Of a stretch of DNA of 64,000 nucleotides, positions 36,545 through 45,779 are shown in pieces. Each line of letters starts with the position of its first letter. Positions within the stretch are counted from its first letter, which is position 1. The notes below the pieces were generated by a model. That model had not been told where the DNA came from. It was given only the letters and a program-made list of their open reading frames with translations, and made no database searches. Position numbers and translations under genes: made by a program. The stretch is from Glandiceps talaboti (Eukaryota > Hemichordata > Enteropneusta > Spengelidae), in assembly GCF_964340395.1 (NCBI RefSeq), contig NC_135565.1, forward strand, positions 16,649,709-16,713,708, read 5' to 3'.

Positions 36545-36760
36545 CACTGAAGTAAAGCACTAACTTTATGTGCTACATTCGTTTATAGCATTCGCATGAA
36601 GTGTAACAGTATACTGTTTCAGTTGGTTTATTTACAAGCCCAGCGTGTGGCCTTTCTAATGTTGTCAATTAGCAAATGAAACAGTATACTTTTACACTTG
36701 ATATGGATGCTATAAACAATTGTGGTACATAGAGAAAACACTGTACTTTGGTGTTATGGG
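36545..36760. mobile_element. inverted-repeat element
   Basis: The left arm GTGTAACAGTATACTGTTTCA with TTGTTTATAGCAT-like text is matched inverted by TGAAACAGTATACTTTTACAC and ATGCTATAAACAATTG. Arms are about 50 bases or more and the spacer about 50. Confidence 0.65.
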
Positions 36761-36867
36761 TTGTACACGACAGGAAAAAGTGGGACATCAACTACACATA
36801 GTACAAGTCATTTAACAAATGCAATTAAACGAAGACTACGTGAAAACACATTGAGTTTCATTTAGGA

Positions 36868-37199
36868 AATTACAACACATGGCTACACACACACAACTGA
36901 CAAGGGATCATTCTTACTGCACTCTCCTGATTTTGCCCACTGGGGCTAATTACAACACATGGCTACATGCACACACATACAGACCACAATCATTCCTATA
37001 GCCCTCTCTTGGCTTTGCCCACTGGGGGTTCATTACAACACACGGCTACATGCACACACATACAGATTACAATCATTCCTATAGCCCTCTCTCGGCTTTG
37101 CCCACTGGGAGCTAATTACGACACATGGCTACATGCACACACATACACACTACAATCATTCCTATAGCCCTCTCTCGGCTTTGCCCACTGGGAGCTAAT
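36868..37199. repeat. 80-bp tandem repeat, 4 copies
   Basis: AATTACAACACATGGCTACA, CAATCATTCCTATAGCCCTC and GGCTTTGCCCACTGGG recur every 80-83 bases; the first copy is the most diverged. Confidence 0.92.
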
Positions 37200-37232
37200 A
37201 AAATAGTCTATAATCCACTAGATATTTGCACC

Positions 37233-37238
37233 TTTAAT
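37233..37238 (-). terminator. candidate polyadenylation signal of NUP50
   Basis: ATTAAA on the minus strand, 263 bases after the NUP50 stop codon. The assignment rests on position and hexamer only. Confidence 0.25.
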
Positions 37239-37500
37239 AATTCTGATTTTCAATAAATTTTACAGCGAATGTTTACCTTCTCTGCTTTTTACGACTCTAA
37301 TTTCTTTGTTAATCAGCTATGATGTACCCTGACATTAAGATTGAAAAGAACTACATACCACAAGTTAATGTGGCATTGATAATTCAAAACACAAGTTCCT
37401 GTAGCTTTTTATATTCCAAAACTAAAACCTACAAGTTCCTGTGGGGCATCAATATTCAAAAACTAAAAACGCCACAAATTCCATTTTCCTCTTATCTACA

Positions 37501-37760
37501 TTATTCCTTAAATTCTTTGATTTTTTCTATAAGCGTATCGACAATGTCACCAGTTTTGACTCGGACAAGAATGGGGACTGCCTCGGGCTTACAACCGCTT
37601 TCGCACTCATTGCTTTCCTGTGGGTGTGGATATTTCTTTGAACACTGAGGGCAGAGTTTATCTCCTGGAGGATTTGGTGCCGCAATAAACATCATGTTAT
37701 TCTTGCCTTTCTTTGTAATCGGTAAGCTTGGGGGAATTCCGATGTTTAACAAAATATTAC
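37501..37760 (-). CDS. NUP50: NUP50 coding exon 6, end of Ran-binding domain
   Basis: Acceptor CATTTTAG; ends with TAA at 37503-37501. Encodes [28 protein letters not shown], a four-cysteine insert (about 37579-37665) and [20 protein letters not shown]. Apart from the insert it aligns without gaps to human NUP50. Confidence 0.94.
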
Positions 37761-38531
37761 CTAAAATGAAAAATAGAAATAATATGTATCGCTTTCAAAA
37801 AGGTTTGAATGTTTGTAACAGGCAACTTGCAAACGTGGCCATCTTGGATGGTGCCAACATCAGAAATATATCATTCCACTGGTATACGTAGTAAATTATT
37901 TTGTCAATGTCAAATGTCATAACTCTAAATGACCACTTTTTCTTTATCCAAACTTTTGCACTATTCTACCAATCATCCAAGTCCAGACTTGTTTACATTT
38001 GACTTTGTACATTTTTTCTGTGGTCTTACCTAGGTTGGTGTCAGCTCTGACAAGCAGTTGGAGAACACTACCAGATTTCTTGAGATGCAGCATTCCGACT
38101 CCTCTCTCTGTAAAGCTGCTATCTTTCTTGAAAAATAATTTACATCTGCAAACAGATCATAACAACCTGTTACTTAAGTCAGGTTGTATTTGAAGTATGA
38201 CATCTTCTACAGCACCCTCTAGTGGTAGTGTATCATTGTGTATAGCCCCCTCTAGTGACAAGATATTGAAATGCAGTACAACACTTCAGCAACTACAAAT
38301 AATAAAGCACACCTAACTTCGTAGAAGTATTTCATCCAAATTTTCTACAGTTGATTTTCCTGTTCAAAGATGCATTGTTTATGACGTCACTTATGCTTTT
38401 AACGTTTTGGCATGTTTTGTTTTATTGTGAGTGGTTATATACAACAACGACTAACACCATCAGAGAAAGAGAGGGATTTTACAGGTAAACCATGGGTACG
38501 GTCAGGTAACACCCATTCCCATGTACACCCC

Positions 38532-38562
<31 letters not shown>

Positions 38563-41500
38563 ACACACACTCCATGTGCATACAGAATACATGACACTAG
38601 CCCCGTCTAGATCCAAGTCATCCTACCAGAGGCAGGCCCGAGTCCTACTTGAGGTACGATAGGTTTGTGTCTACACGCATGAAGGTTACAGTGTAGATGT
38701 CGCATGTTCCCTCCTGACTCCATTCTAACAGTACCTAGGACGAAGTCAGGAGGGTTTCAGGAAACCTCTCGAAGGTGACCTAAGTCAGGACGTTTTCAAG
38801 ACGGTTTGGGACGCGTTTACATCTACGCAGGCTTCAAACTATCCTTAGTCCTGCCTCAGGTAGGATTTTTAGTGCCGTGTAGATGGGGCTAGTGTATGGG
38901 GAGACAAGCAATGTATTTTGACACTGGCAATATCTGTATCTGTCCAATACTGGTTGTCATGTACATAGCAATAGATCTAGTACCATTACCTGACAGAGTA
39001 CAGGGCGTCTTTTTCTTCCACTGCTTTGACTTCTACTTTTGGTGGCTGGTCTTCATCTTCCTCTGCTATGTTTGTAGCTCCTGAAAAATCAAAACAAAAT
39101 GATAAAGTAATGATCAATTATAGTGTGAATGTTCCTTCATGGCTCTGCTCTCGTTTACCCCAAGAGTCTGTGAGAATACTGCACAAGGGATTGGAAAGTT
39201 AAGATGGCGAGTGTCAATGACTAACAGCTTCTTACTACATGACAATGATCCCTACATTCATTTTCTATCAAATCTGCATATCACATACACATCAGGGCTA
39301 CACCTTGTTTCCCTGAATGTGTTTGTCAACTTAACCATTCCCAGCAAGATTTGCCACCTTGTGATTTCACTACAGAGGCTGTACTGTGGGTCAGCTTTGT
39401 GCAGTCATCTCATTCCAATCTCTTACCCAGCATTCTCCAAGACTCTGCTGGGGGTAGGAGGAAGTAGTAACCATCAGTAGTGAGTCTGGGTAACTGAGAC
39501 TACAAAATTACCTCCACCAGCAAAGTTGAATGGAGTTGAAGTTTTTACCCCTGAGGCCTCTTTATCAGATAAAAGTTATAATTGGTTTTAAATGAAAATT
39601 GTGCAAAGACAGCCTTTGAAACAGGGTCAAATTGGTTATACAGATTTGGATTAGAATAGATTTTAGTGAAGCCATTTGCATTACTACCAACAGTCATCAC
39701 TGTCAACTCTATTGAGGGCATCAGTCATGGAATTTTATGGAACACTAGAGGGCGCCAGATATGAGCAGCAGAGAAACCATGCTTACCGGTTGACCGTGGT
39801 TCACTTGTATCCTTTGGTTTTGTTAATCCAAATGAAAATGGTGCTGTGGAAGAACCACCACCGAATGTACCAACACTCCCAATACTCGCAGTCGTATCTT
39901 TAGCACCGAATGTACCGAGAGTCCCAATACTTGTCGTCGTATCTTTAGCACCGAAAGAAAACCCAGAACTTCCCGTACTACCAAACTGAATTCCAGGTTT
40001 CACGTCTTTGTTAGAGTCTGTCATCTTTGAAAAACTAAATGTTGACTTGGTACTAGAGTCTGTAGAACTACTGTCTTTCTTTGCGCCAAATTCAAAACTT
40101 GGTTTCACGGTCGTAGTGGATCCTAACAGAGGCATTGTAGTTTTAGTTTGGGAAACGTTAAAAGCGGAGGGCGTTGAGGCACTTGTATCAATGGAAGAAT
40201 CCGCTTTAAAAGTAAATCCAGTCGAGCCTGGAGTCCCGACATCGCTTGATACTGATTCTGTTTGTAGTTTCCTCTTTGTGCTTGGTATGTCATCTTGTGA
40301 TTTTTCTCCTTCGCTCTCACTGCTCGTTGGTGGAAATTTCTCTTCTAATTCCTTCAGGTGTTTCTCGTAATCGCGAAACACGGGTGAAAGATCGCACAAT
40401 GGGTTGTCCTTAACATGCTTCTGAATCCACGAAGACACCGATTCGTTTAAATTTCTCAACCGTTTACAATACTGACTACTATAGCTAGGTTTAGTTGTTA
40501 CAGTTTTACTTGGCCCCAGAACATCAAACTTTGTTATTTTTGTCTCTGGCTTTGTACTTTCTGAACTAAATGGCTTGAAATTGACAGCAGGACTTGATTT
40601 GAAGTCAACGGCTGGGCTCGGCTTGAAATCGATAACAGGGCTTGATTTCATCTCAGAACTTGCAGATATCGTTGAACTTGGTGAAAAGACACCTGTAGTT
40701 TTTGTAGATGAACCGTTGCTTAGTCCTTGGATAGGTTGAGGTGGTTTGGTAAAACTGACCTCTGGTTTACCCCCAAATCCTGTAAATCCACCAAATCCAG
40801 AGAAAGCACTGCCAGGACTACTGGTACTACTTGTTCCAGCTATGCCACGCCGTTTAGCTTTCTTGATTCTGATAAACAAATACGAAAAATTATTAACATC
40901 GTCCCTAGGCTAGGGAGACAGAGGATTAAATCTTGAATAGGCTATGGGAGTATTTATTTGTACACAAGAAGTTGAGAGAAAGAGGGTTAAACTTGTCACA
41001 ACATTACCTAAGGATAAAATTGAGAACTGATTAATAGGTACAATGTCTTTTTACTAAGTAAGTGAAATTTTTTAGCGAATAAATCTTTGCTTGCTTGATG
41101 AAAAAAATGTCCCAGTTGCAGGTGTAAATAGTGTTGATCAGATTTAGGTCATGTTAGCTTCAGTTATCGTTTCAGACGGCAATTCCTATCATACCAAATC
41201 ATCATTTCAACATATAGCAATTAGTAAATATGTCATGTAATGTCCCTAATCGTACAGTTAAATTTAGTGAAGGGGTTGAACCTGGTTGGCATTTGTTTTG
41301 TAGTGAAGGAAGAATGAACTGAAAGTATTTTTGTATGATTTGAGAGTGTGAGTATTTAGTACATATAATGTAGAAACCATGGTGATGGAAAGTGCATTGC
41401 TCTTATCAGGAAGTACCAAGTTCAGCAAAATAAGTCATTGACAATGGGACTTGCATGCAAAAAGAATCATCAGTAAAATTTTCAAACCTTTTGTTTCTGT

Positions 41501-42302
41501 CTGAACAAGATCCCTTATTTATCACAAAACTAATTTCAGTACAATTGTTATGGATTATAATTTAGAGATTAATTTCTGTTTAGGCTACGATGTAAAAAAT
41601 TCTTCAAATTTATCCTACAACCAATCAAAACTCAATCGTATGTTATGTATACAGGTTTGTGAGTAAAACAACCAATCAACTTCTACCAAATCTCTTGATT
41701 TGACCTTGAACCAAGCACATCAATTCAAACCTATAATCTATCACAGCAAACTTACTGTCGTCTTGCTATCTGGTCATCACTGGCTTTTGAAAAAGTTCCT
41801 GCCTGTAAAAAAGAACAGAGAGATAAATCCATATTATAAACTGTAGACAGCTAGGAGTGTTGTAGTCTCAGTTACCCAGACTCTTGTTGGGGGTTGTCGC
41901 TTAATGACTGTCGCCCTCAAAGACTCTGAGGAGATAGTACATAAAACGTATGTGATGCAAGAATCATGTAAATCATGTAGATTGAGTTGGTAAAATTGTA
42001 TTATTTGAAATGAACACATATCTGTTACTCTAGACTGTCAAATGTGCCATAGGAACTTAAATTGCCTGGGATTATACTCTGTGTCCCATTCTTGGAAGTG
42101 AACATTCACGTGATGATCTCCATCAATTTCTATGAGAGTCTGTGTCACCAGAACTAGAATGTAACATGTTTATAGAGAACTTAATATTAGCAAAAAAAAC
42201 ACACTTCTGTATATATTCCAGTACTAGACCTACCTCCTCTACAGGTTCTTCATCATCCCAATTCCTGTCTGTAAGTTCTTTGTCAGCTGATCGTTTTGAC
42301 AT
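37501..42302 (-). CDS. NUP50: Nuclear pore complex protein Nup50, complete, 6 coding exons
   Basis: NUP50 is a mobile FG nucleoporin at the nuclear basket that binds importin-alpha and Ran and helps release and recycle import cargo. Coding exons on the minus strand: 42302-42234, 41802-41756, 40868-39787, 39080-38990, 38145-38030, 37760-37501. All junctions keep phase, giving 554 residues (human 468). The start [19 protein letters not shown] matches [19 protein letters not shown] of human. Residues about 37-45 carry the basic RRQIKKAKRR importin-alpha-binding segment. The centre holds about eight FG motifs and the conserved [19 protein letters not shown]...[15 protein letters not shown] block. 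The C-terminal Ran-binding domain spans exons 4-6 ([43 protein letters not shown]). It carries a Cys-rich insert absent from the vertebrate protein. The gene converges on MED25 and diverges from the PHF21A-like gene. Confidence 0.95.
38030..38145 (-). CDS. NUP50: NUP50 coding exon 5, Ran-binding domain
   Basis: Acceptor GTTTGCAG, donor GTAAGA. Encodes [20 protein letters not shown] and LLVRADTNL, the most conserved part of the Ran-binding domain. Confidence 0.95.
38526..38571. repeat. poly-C and (CA)n tract
   Basis: A run of about 22 C followed by about 11 CA units, in the NUP50 intron between exons 4 and 5. Confidence 0.95.
38594..38895. mobile_element. 302-bp MITE with ACACTAGCCCC ends
   Basis: Starts ACACTAGCCCCGTCTA and ends TAGATGGGGCTAGTGT, inverted; ATG flanks both sides as a possible 3-base target duplication. 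Termini also fit the CACTA...TAGTG pattern of CMC/EnSpm elements. Interior has paired AGTCCT/AGGACT words. Located in NUP50 intron 4. Confidence 0.7.
38990..39080 (-). CDS. NUP50: NUP50 coding exon 4, start of Ran-binding domain
   Basis: Acceptor GATTTTTCAG, donor GTAATG. Encodes an acidic stretch then [20 protein letters not shown], matching EPPKVVVTEVKEEDAFYSK of human. Confidence 0.93.
39787..40868 (-). CDS. NUP50: NUP50 coding exon 3, FG-repeat and central region
   Basis: Acceptor TTTATCAG, donor GTAAGC. Encodes [11 protein letters not shown], a [10 protein letters not shown] cluster, Ser/Pro-rich repeats, the conserved [18 protein letters not shown] block, and a row of FG motifs. Two internal tandem duplications are visible: a 10-residue unit (40567-40656) and a 15-residue unit (39861-39950). 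Confidence 0.94.
40902..41296. repeat. direct 0.4-kb duplication, copy 1 (NUP50 intron 2)
   Basis: Begins CCCTAGGCTAGGGAGACAGA and runs through GCTTCAGTTATCGTTTCAGA to GGTTGGCATTTG. A diverged copy in the same orientation lies at 45411-45779. Confidence 0.9.
41756..41802 (-). CDS. NUP50: NUP50 coding exon 2
   Basis: Acceptor TTTTACAG, donor GTAAGT. Encodes [15 protein letters not shown], equivalent to GTFSMASEEVLKNRA of human NUP50; ends with two bases of a Gln codon completed in exon 3. Confidence 0.92.
42234..42302 (-). CDS. NUP50: NUP50 coding exon 1
   Basis: ATG at 42302-42300, in-frame to donor GTAGGT at 42233. Encodes [20 protein letters not shown] and VEE, the conserved N-terminal importin-alpha-binding peptide. 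The start is fixed by its match to the family N-terminus. Confidence 0.93.
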
Positions 42303-42680
42303 CTTTATTTAATAGATTGACTATTTCTAAATCTTCAACAGCTTGTCTGTGTGTAGTCTATATATTGCAATTTGTTGAAAGACTGCAAGTAAAGGAAAGT
42401 GTATGAACAGATCAGTGAAACTATGTTATGAAACCATTACACAGTAGTCCAACCTTTTGTTATTATGTTAGGGTGTCATAGTAAGCGCCATAAAGGATTA
42501 GAACCCCCTAACATACTTCAGATTTGCAATGTTGACAACAAGTGGTCATCTTTACTTTAGATTTCACCTTCTTAGCAATACAGTGACAACTGCACAAGCT
42601 GGATCATTTTTTTTTCAAAAACTCTTTCATTAGATAGAATGACTTACTCTAAACAATGTAAAGTCTTGTGATGTGTGGCT

Positions 42681-42921
42681 TCTAATGAAAACCAAATTTT
42701 GTCATGAGTCAAAATGAGAAAAACTGGCATTTCATGAGTCACCACATGGTAAGAGATCGGAGAACAACAAATTTTGGTGTGTCACTAGAAATTGTGTGCA
42801 TCAGTGGTGTGTCAAATTGGCTTAAAGGGCACACTGGTCACCCACATAGTAAGAGATAGGGGAACACCAAATTTGGGTGAGTCACTAGATATTGTGTGTG
42901 TCAGTGGCATGTCAAATTGGC
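42681..42921. mobile_element. hAT-like MITE (family C) with internal tandem repeat, left part
   Basis: Contains AAACCAAATTTTGTCATGAG, GTAAGAGATAGGGGAACACC and GCATCAGTGGTGTGTCAAAT, with the internal module present twice. It is interrupted at TTAA (42922) by a younger insertion and continues at 44548. Confidence 0.7.
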
Positions 42922-44547
42922 TTAACCTTTTCACCACCAATTGCCCCCTGGGAATGTTTGTTCTCCACCACCCCCCTCACTGACCACCAGGTGAAAGTGA
43001 GTGTTATGTAATCAAATTGATATAAAAATACTTAGAGTTGCTCATTTTTTAAAAATGAGGTATCATTTCATTGGAAAATAAATTCTCTACATCACACGTG
43101 CAAATACATGCATTCAAATTCCACAAACACAACCGAAATATGAATTAAAGTAATAAAATATGAATAAAACTGACACAAGTCGTTTATTTATTGACATATC
43201 ACAAATAAACAAAATATTTATATTACAAATAAAATTCAAAATACCAACATTTATGTTCTTACAAAACTTCTCTTTACTGGTTAAATTGTCAAAATTGGCG
43301 AAAATTTGGCAGAAAATGACATTTTGAGTCGTAAAAATTTGAACGAAATTAATTAACGGCTCACTAATCCGATTATGACGCAACAGACGGTGCCGCACCG
43401 GCAATGAAAGTGTCTTAAAATATCTAAAGTTGTCACCTTGATACCTTTTGAAAAGTTGGTTTTTGTAAATATAATTCATTATTTAGCAGAACAACAAAAA
43501 ATTATTACTCAATTTATGCCAGAAATCGGCAAAATATGACCGTAAGTCAGTAGCATCGGCGCCAAAATCGGATGGGCAAAATGGCTTTATTTGCCGACGC
43601 ACATACCGACCAACGGAAATATGCAGCCTGTAATTTGAACTCACGTCGCGGTAATGTTTTCGTCACATTGAGTACATTGAGTTCACACAGCCATCTCATT
43701 TCATTCATAAATGCCATCAAAGTCAAAATTAAATAAAAATTTTCATGAACAGAGCCGTTATTTACATCGCAAACGATGTTAGGGGAGACCATTTTCGGTG
43801 TGGCCATGTTGAAATTTGAATTTTACCGTTAAAAAACACATTCAAAAATGTGATCGGAAAATCTTCAGATTGTGTGTAATCTACCGCCCACATTGTACCA
43901 CTGACCAGTATAAATTGAACTTGTATGAGTATTATTCATTATTGAACATTACCACAAAGAAATATGACCAAAATAATTACTTTTGGAGCTAAATACTGGC
44001 CCCAAGGCCATAGTATGAGCGAATGCTACGGGTCAACAAGTTACGCAATTTGCCAACTTTCACTACGGCAACGGTGAATTCCCCGCCGGTAGATCACTCG
44101 GCCCTTGTGTTAGTTCTGAAGCCTATACCGTTCCCACAACTGACCTGATGTATTCAACAATGTTTTTGAGTAAAAATTCAGTGGAAATTTCTCAGGACAG
44201 TTGTCAAAATGACATCGTAGGAGATGCTACGTGAGCCGTTAATTACTTCCGCGTTGTTGAAATTCGATCTTTCTGGCGAAAAACGCACACAAAATTTACG
44301 ATCGCTCGTCTTTCCAATCGTGCTAGAAAACCATCCACTAACATGTGTTCAAAATGGCAGACTATATAAACAAGGCTAATACGCATGTGTGGAACTAGTT
44401 ATGGCAGCAAGTTTTGCAGCAATAGCTGCCGTTAAACGGTTTGAACGTCGTAGTAGTTGAATGACCTTTGCGTTCCCGCTGTAGAGGGAATCGGTGGGCG
44501 CCCTAGAGCGTTCCCGCTGTAGCGGGAATCGGTGGTGAAAGGGTTAA
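42922..44547. mobile_element. piggyBac-like non-autonomous element flanked by TTAA
   Basis: TTAA at 42922-42925 and 44544-44547 bracket a 1618-base insert. Left end CCTTTTCACCACCAATT and right end AATCGGTGGTGAAAGGG are inverted, in the CCYTTT style of piggyBac termini. The flanking repeat exists uninterrupted nearby (GGCTTAAAGGGCACACTGGT at 42821-42840), showing the empty site with a single TTAA. No transposase-length frame inside; minus-strand frames of 121 and 86 codons are not recognised. Confidence 0.8.
43353..44242. mobile_element. inner TTAA-bounded inverted repeat within the piggyBac-like element
   Basis: ATTAACGGCTCAC at 43352-43364 is repeated inverted as GTGAGCCGTTAAT at 44231-44243. 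This could be a second nested TTAA element or subterminal inverted repeats of the outer one. The interior is CpG-rich. Confidence 0.45.
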
Positions 44548-44660
44548 AGGGCACACTGGTCACCCACATAGTAAGAGATAGGGGAACACCAAATTTTGGT
44601 GCGTCACTAGCAATTGTGTGCATCAGTGGTGCGTCAAATTAGCTTAGAGGCAACAGTGGT
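44548..44660. mobile_element. hAT-like MITE (family C), right part
   Basis: Continues the repeat broken at 42922: AGGGCACACTGGTCACCCAC, GTAAGAGATAGGGGAACACC and GCATCAGTGGTGCGTCAAAT. Confidence 0.7.
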
Positions 44661-44781
44661 ACTGAATCATCTATAGGTAAACTTGTGTCTATAGCAGTAC
44701 ACACAACACAGTAACAAAACGTAGTGAATTTTCTTTTATGGTATGGACCCTAAAATCAACCTCTCCGTTGACCAGTACACG

Positions 44782-44862
44782 TATAATCACAGGGGCCAGC
44801 GAGCATGTAATTGACCAATTGATCGATCAATCAATTACATGCTTGCTGGCCCCTGTGGTATA
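44782..44862. repeat. hairpin with about 33-bp stem
   Basis: CACAGGGGCCAGCGAGCATG..TAATTGA faces TCAATTA..CATGCTTGCTGGCCCCTGTG with about three mismatches and a loop of about 16 bases containing GATCGATC. Confidence 0.8.
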
Positions 44863-45023
44863 ATTTGTTCATAAAACATCATCATTCAAAAAGCATGCCA
44901 TGAAATACAGGAAACTTTCGCAGAAGAAAGACTTATTTTCGCTTATGTCACTAGAAAACAAAAATGTGAAAAGAAGTAGTGTCTAAAATGCCATCTTATG
45001 CATAACACTCTGACATTCGCCAA

Positions 45024-45162
45024 GCCTCCAGCCTGGATTGTTTCAAAACAAAACTGAAGACTTATTTGTTCACCAAAGCATACAGTGTGCTTTAGGCATT
45101 CAGTGCTACTGAACAGAACATTGCTCTGGAAATCGGCACTATAGAAATTTGATTGAGTGAAC
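45024..45162 (+). pseudogene. 3' end of a non-LTR retrotransposon (LINE)
   Basis: The frame from 45024 reads ASSLDCFKTKLKTYLFTKAY then SVL and a stop at 45093. The pattern SL..FK.KLKT.LF..AY is the usual C-terminus of RTE/CR1/Jockey-type reverse transcriptase proteins. The tail ACTATAGAAATTTGATTGA resembles the common LINE 3' end. Nothing else of the element is left. Confidence 0.55.
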
Positions 45163-45390
45163 ATAGTGTGCCAGGCTTAGAAATTTATATACACTGGTCT
45201 TTGTGAACTAGTTGAAGACCGCAAGGCCGTAAAATCGTAAAATTTTCTAGTAGTGAAAATTTGTAGGTTTACAGTAATACATTGCAATCGTTGTGACTCA
45301 AAGTATACAAACTAGTTTATATCTAAATATTGAATATTTAATGAGCATTATCAAATCAAACTAACATGGGTACCAGAGTCAAAACCAAGC

Positions 45391-45445
45391 TCAAGATTTA
45401 ATCCTCTTTCTCCCTAGGCTAGGGAGACAGAGGATTAAATCTTGA
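45391..45445. repeat. 55-base near-perfect palindrome
   Basis: TCAAGATTTAATCCTCT at the left is matched by AGAGGATTAAATCTTGA at the right around CCCTAGGCTAGGG; apart from the centre only one position pair mismatches. The related copy at 40902 lacks the left arm. Confidence 0.85.
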
Positions 45446-45779
45446 ATAGGCTAGGGAGTATTTATTGTACACAACCAGAAGAAGTTGAGAGAAAGAGGGT
45501 CACAACACTAGCTAAGGATAAAACTGAAACTAATTATTAAGGTACAACATCTTTTGTAAAAGTAACTGACATTTTTAGCAAATAAATCTTTGCTTGCTTG
45601 ACCAAAAAAATGTCCCACTTGCAGGTTTAAATACATTGTAGTGTTGATCAGATTTAGGTCAAGTTAGCTTCAGTTGTCGTTTCAGACGGCAATTCCTATC
45701 ATACCATATCATCATTTCAACATATTGCACTTTGTAAATATGTCATACAGTTAAACTTAGTGAAGGGGTTGGCATTTGT
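45411..45779. repeat. direct 0.4-kb duplication, copy 2 (upstream of NUP50)
   Basis: Same order of blocks as 40902-41296, with substitutions and small indels (by eye more than 85% identical in aligned blocks). The pair encloses NUP50 exons 1 and 2 and its presumed promoter. Confidence 0.9.

Larger units (their letters stand above)
28504..37500. other. intergenic region between convergent MED25 and NUP50
   Basis: No coding exon recognised on either strand. Contains the repeat after MED25, GT and TATG microsatellites, a degenerate repeat at 32940-33370, palindromic family A at 34138, an inverted repeat at 36545-36760 and an 80-bp tandem array at 36868-37199. The 123-codon open frame at 34881-35252 has no recognisable similarity. 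Confidence 0.6.

Noticed and set aside
40008-40370. 120-codon + strand open frame
   Set aside because: Antisense shadow of NUP50 exon 3.
40868-40879. Methionine opening the minus-strand open frame (MFIR) as the NUP50 start
   Set aside because: These bases are the intron end; the splice acceptor TTTATCAG precedes IKKAKRR and the real start is at 42302.
43114-43807. Minus-strand frames of 121 and 86 codons as transposase remnants
   Set aside because: No piggyBac catalytic context or similarity could be recognised; the composition is that of noncoding DNA.
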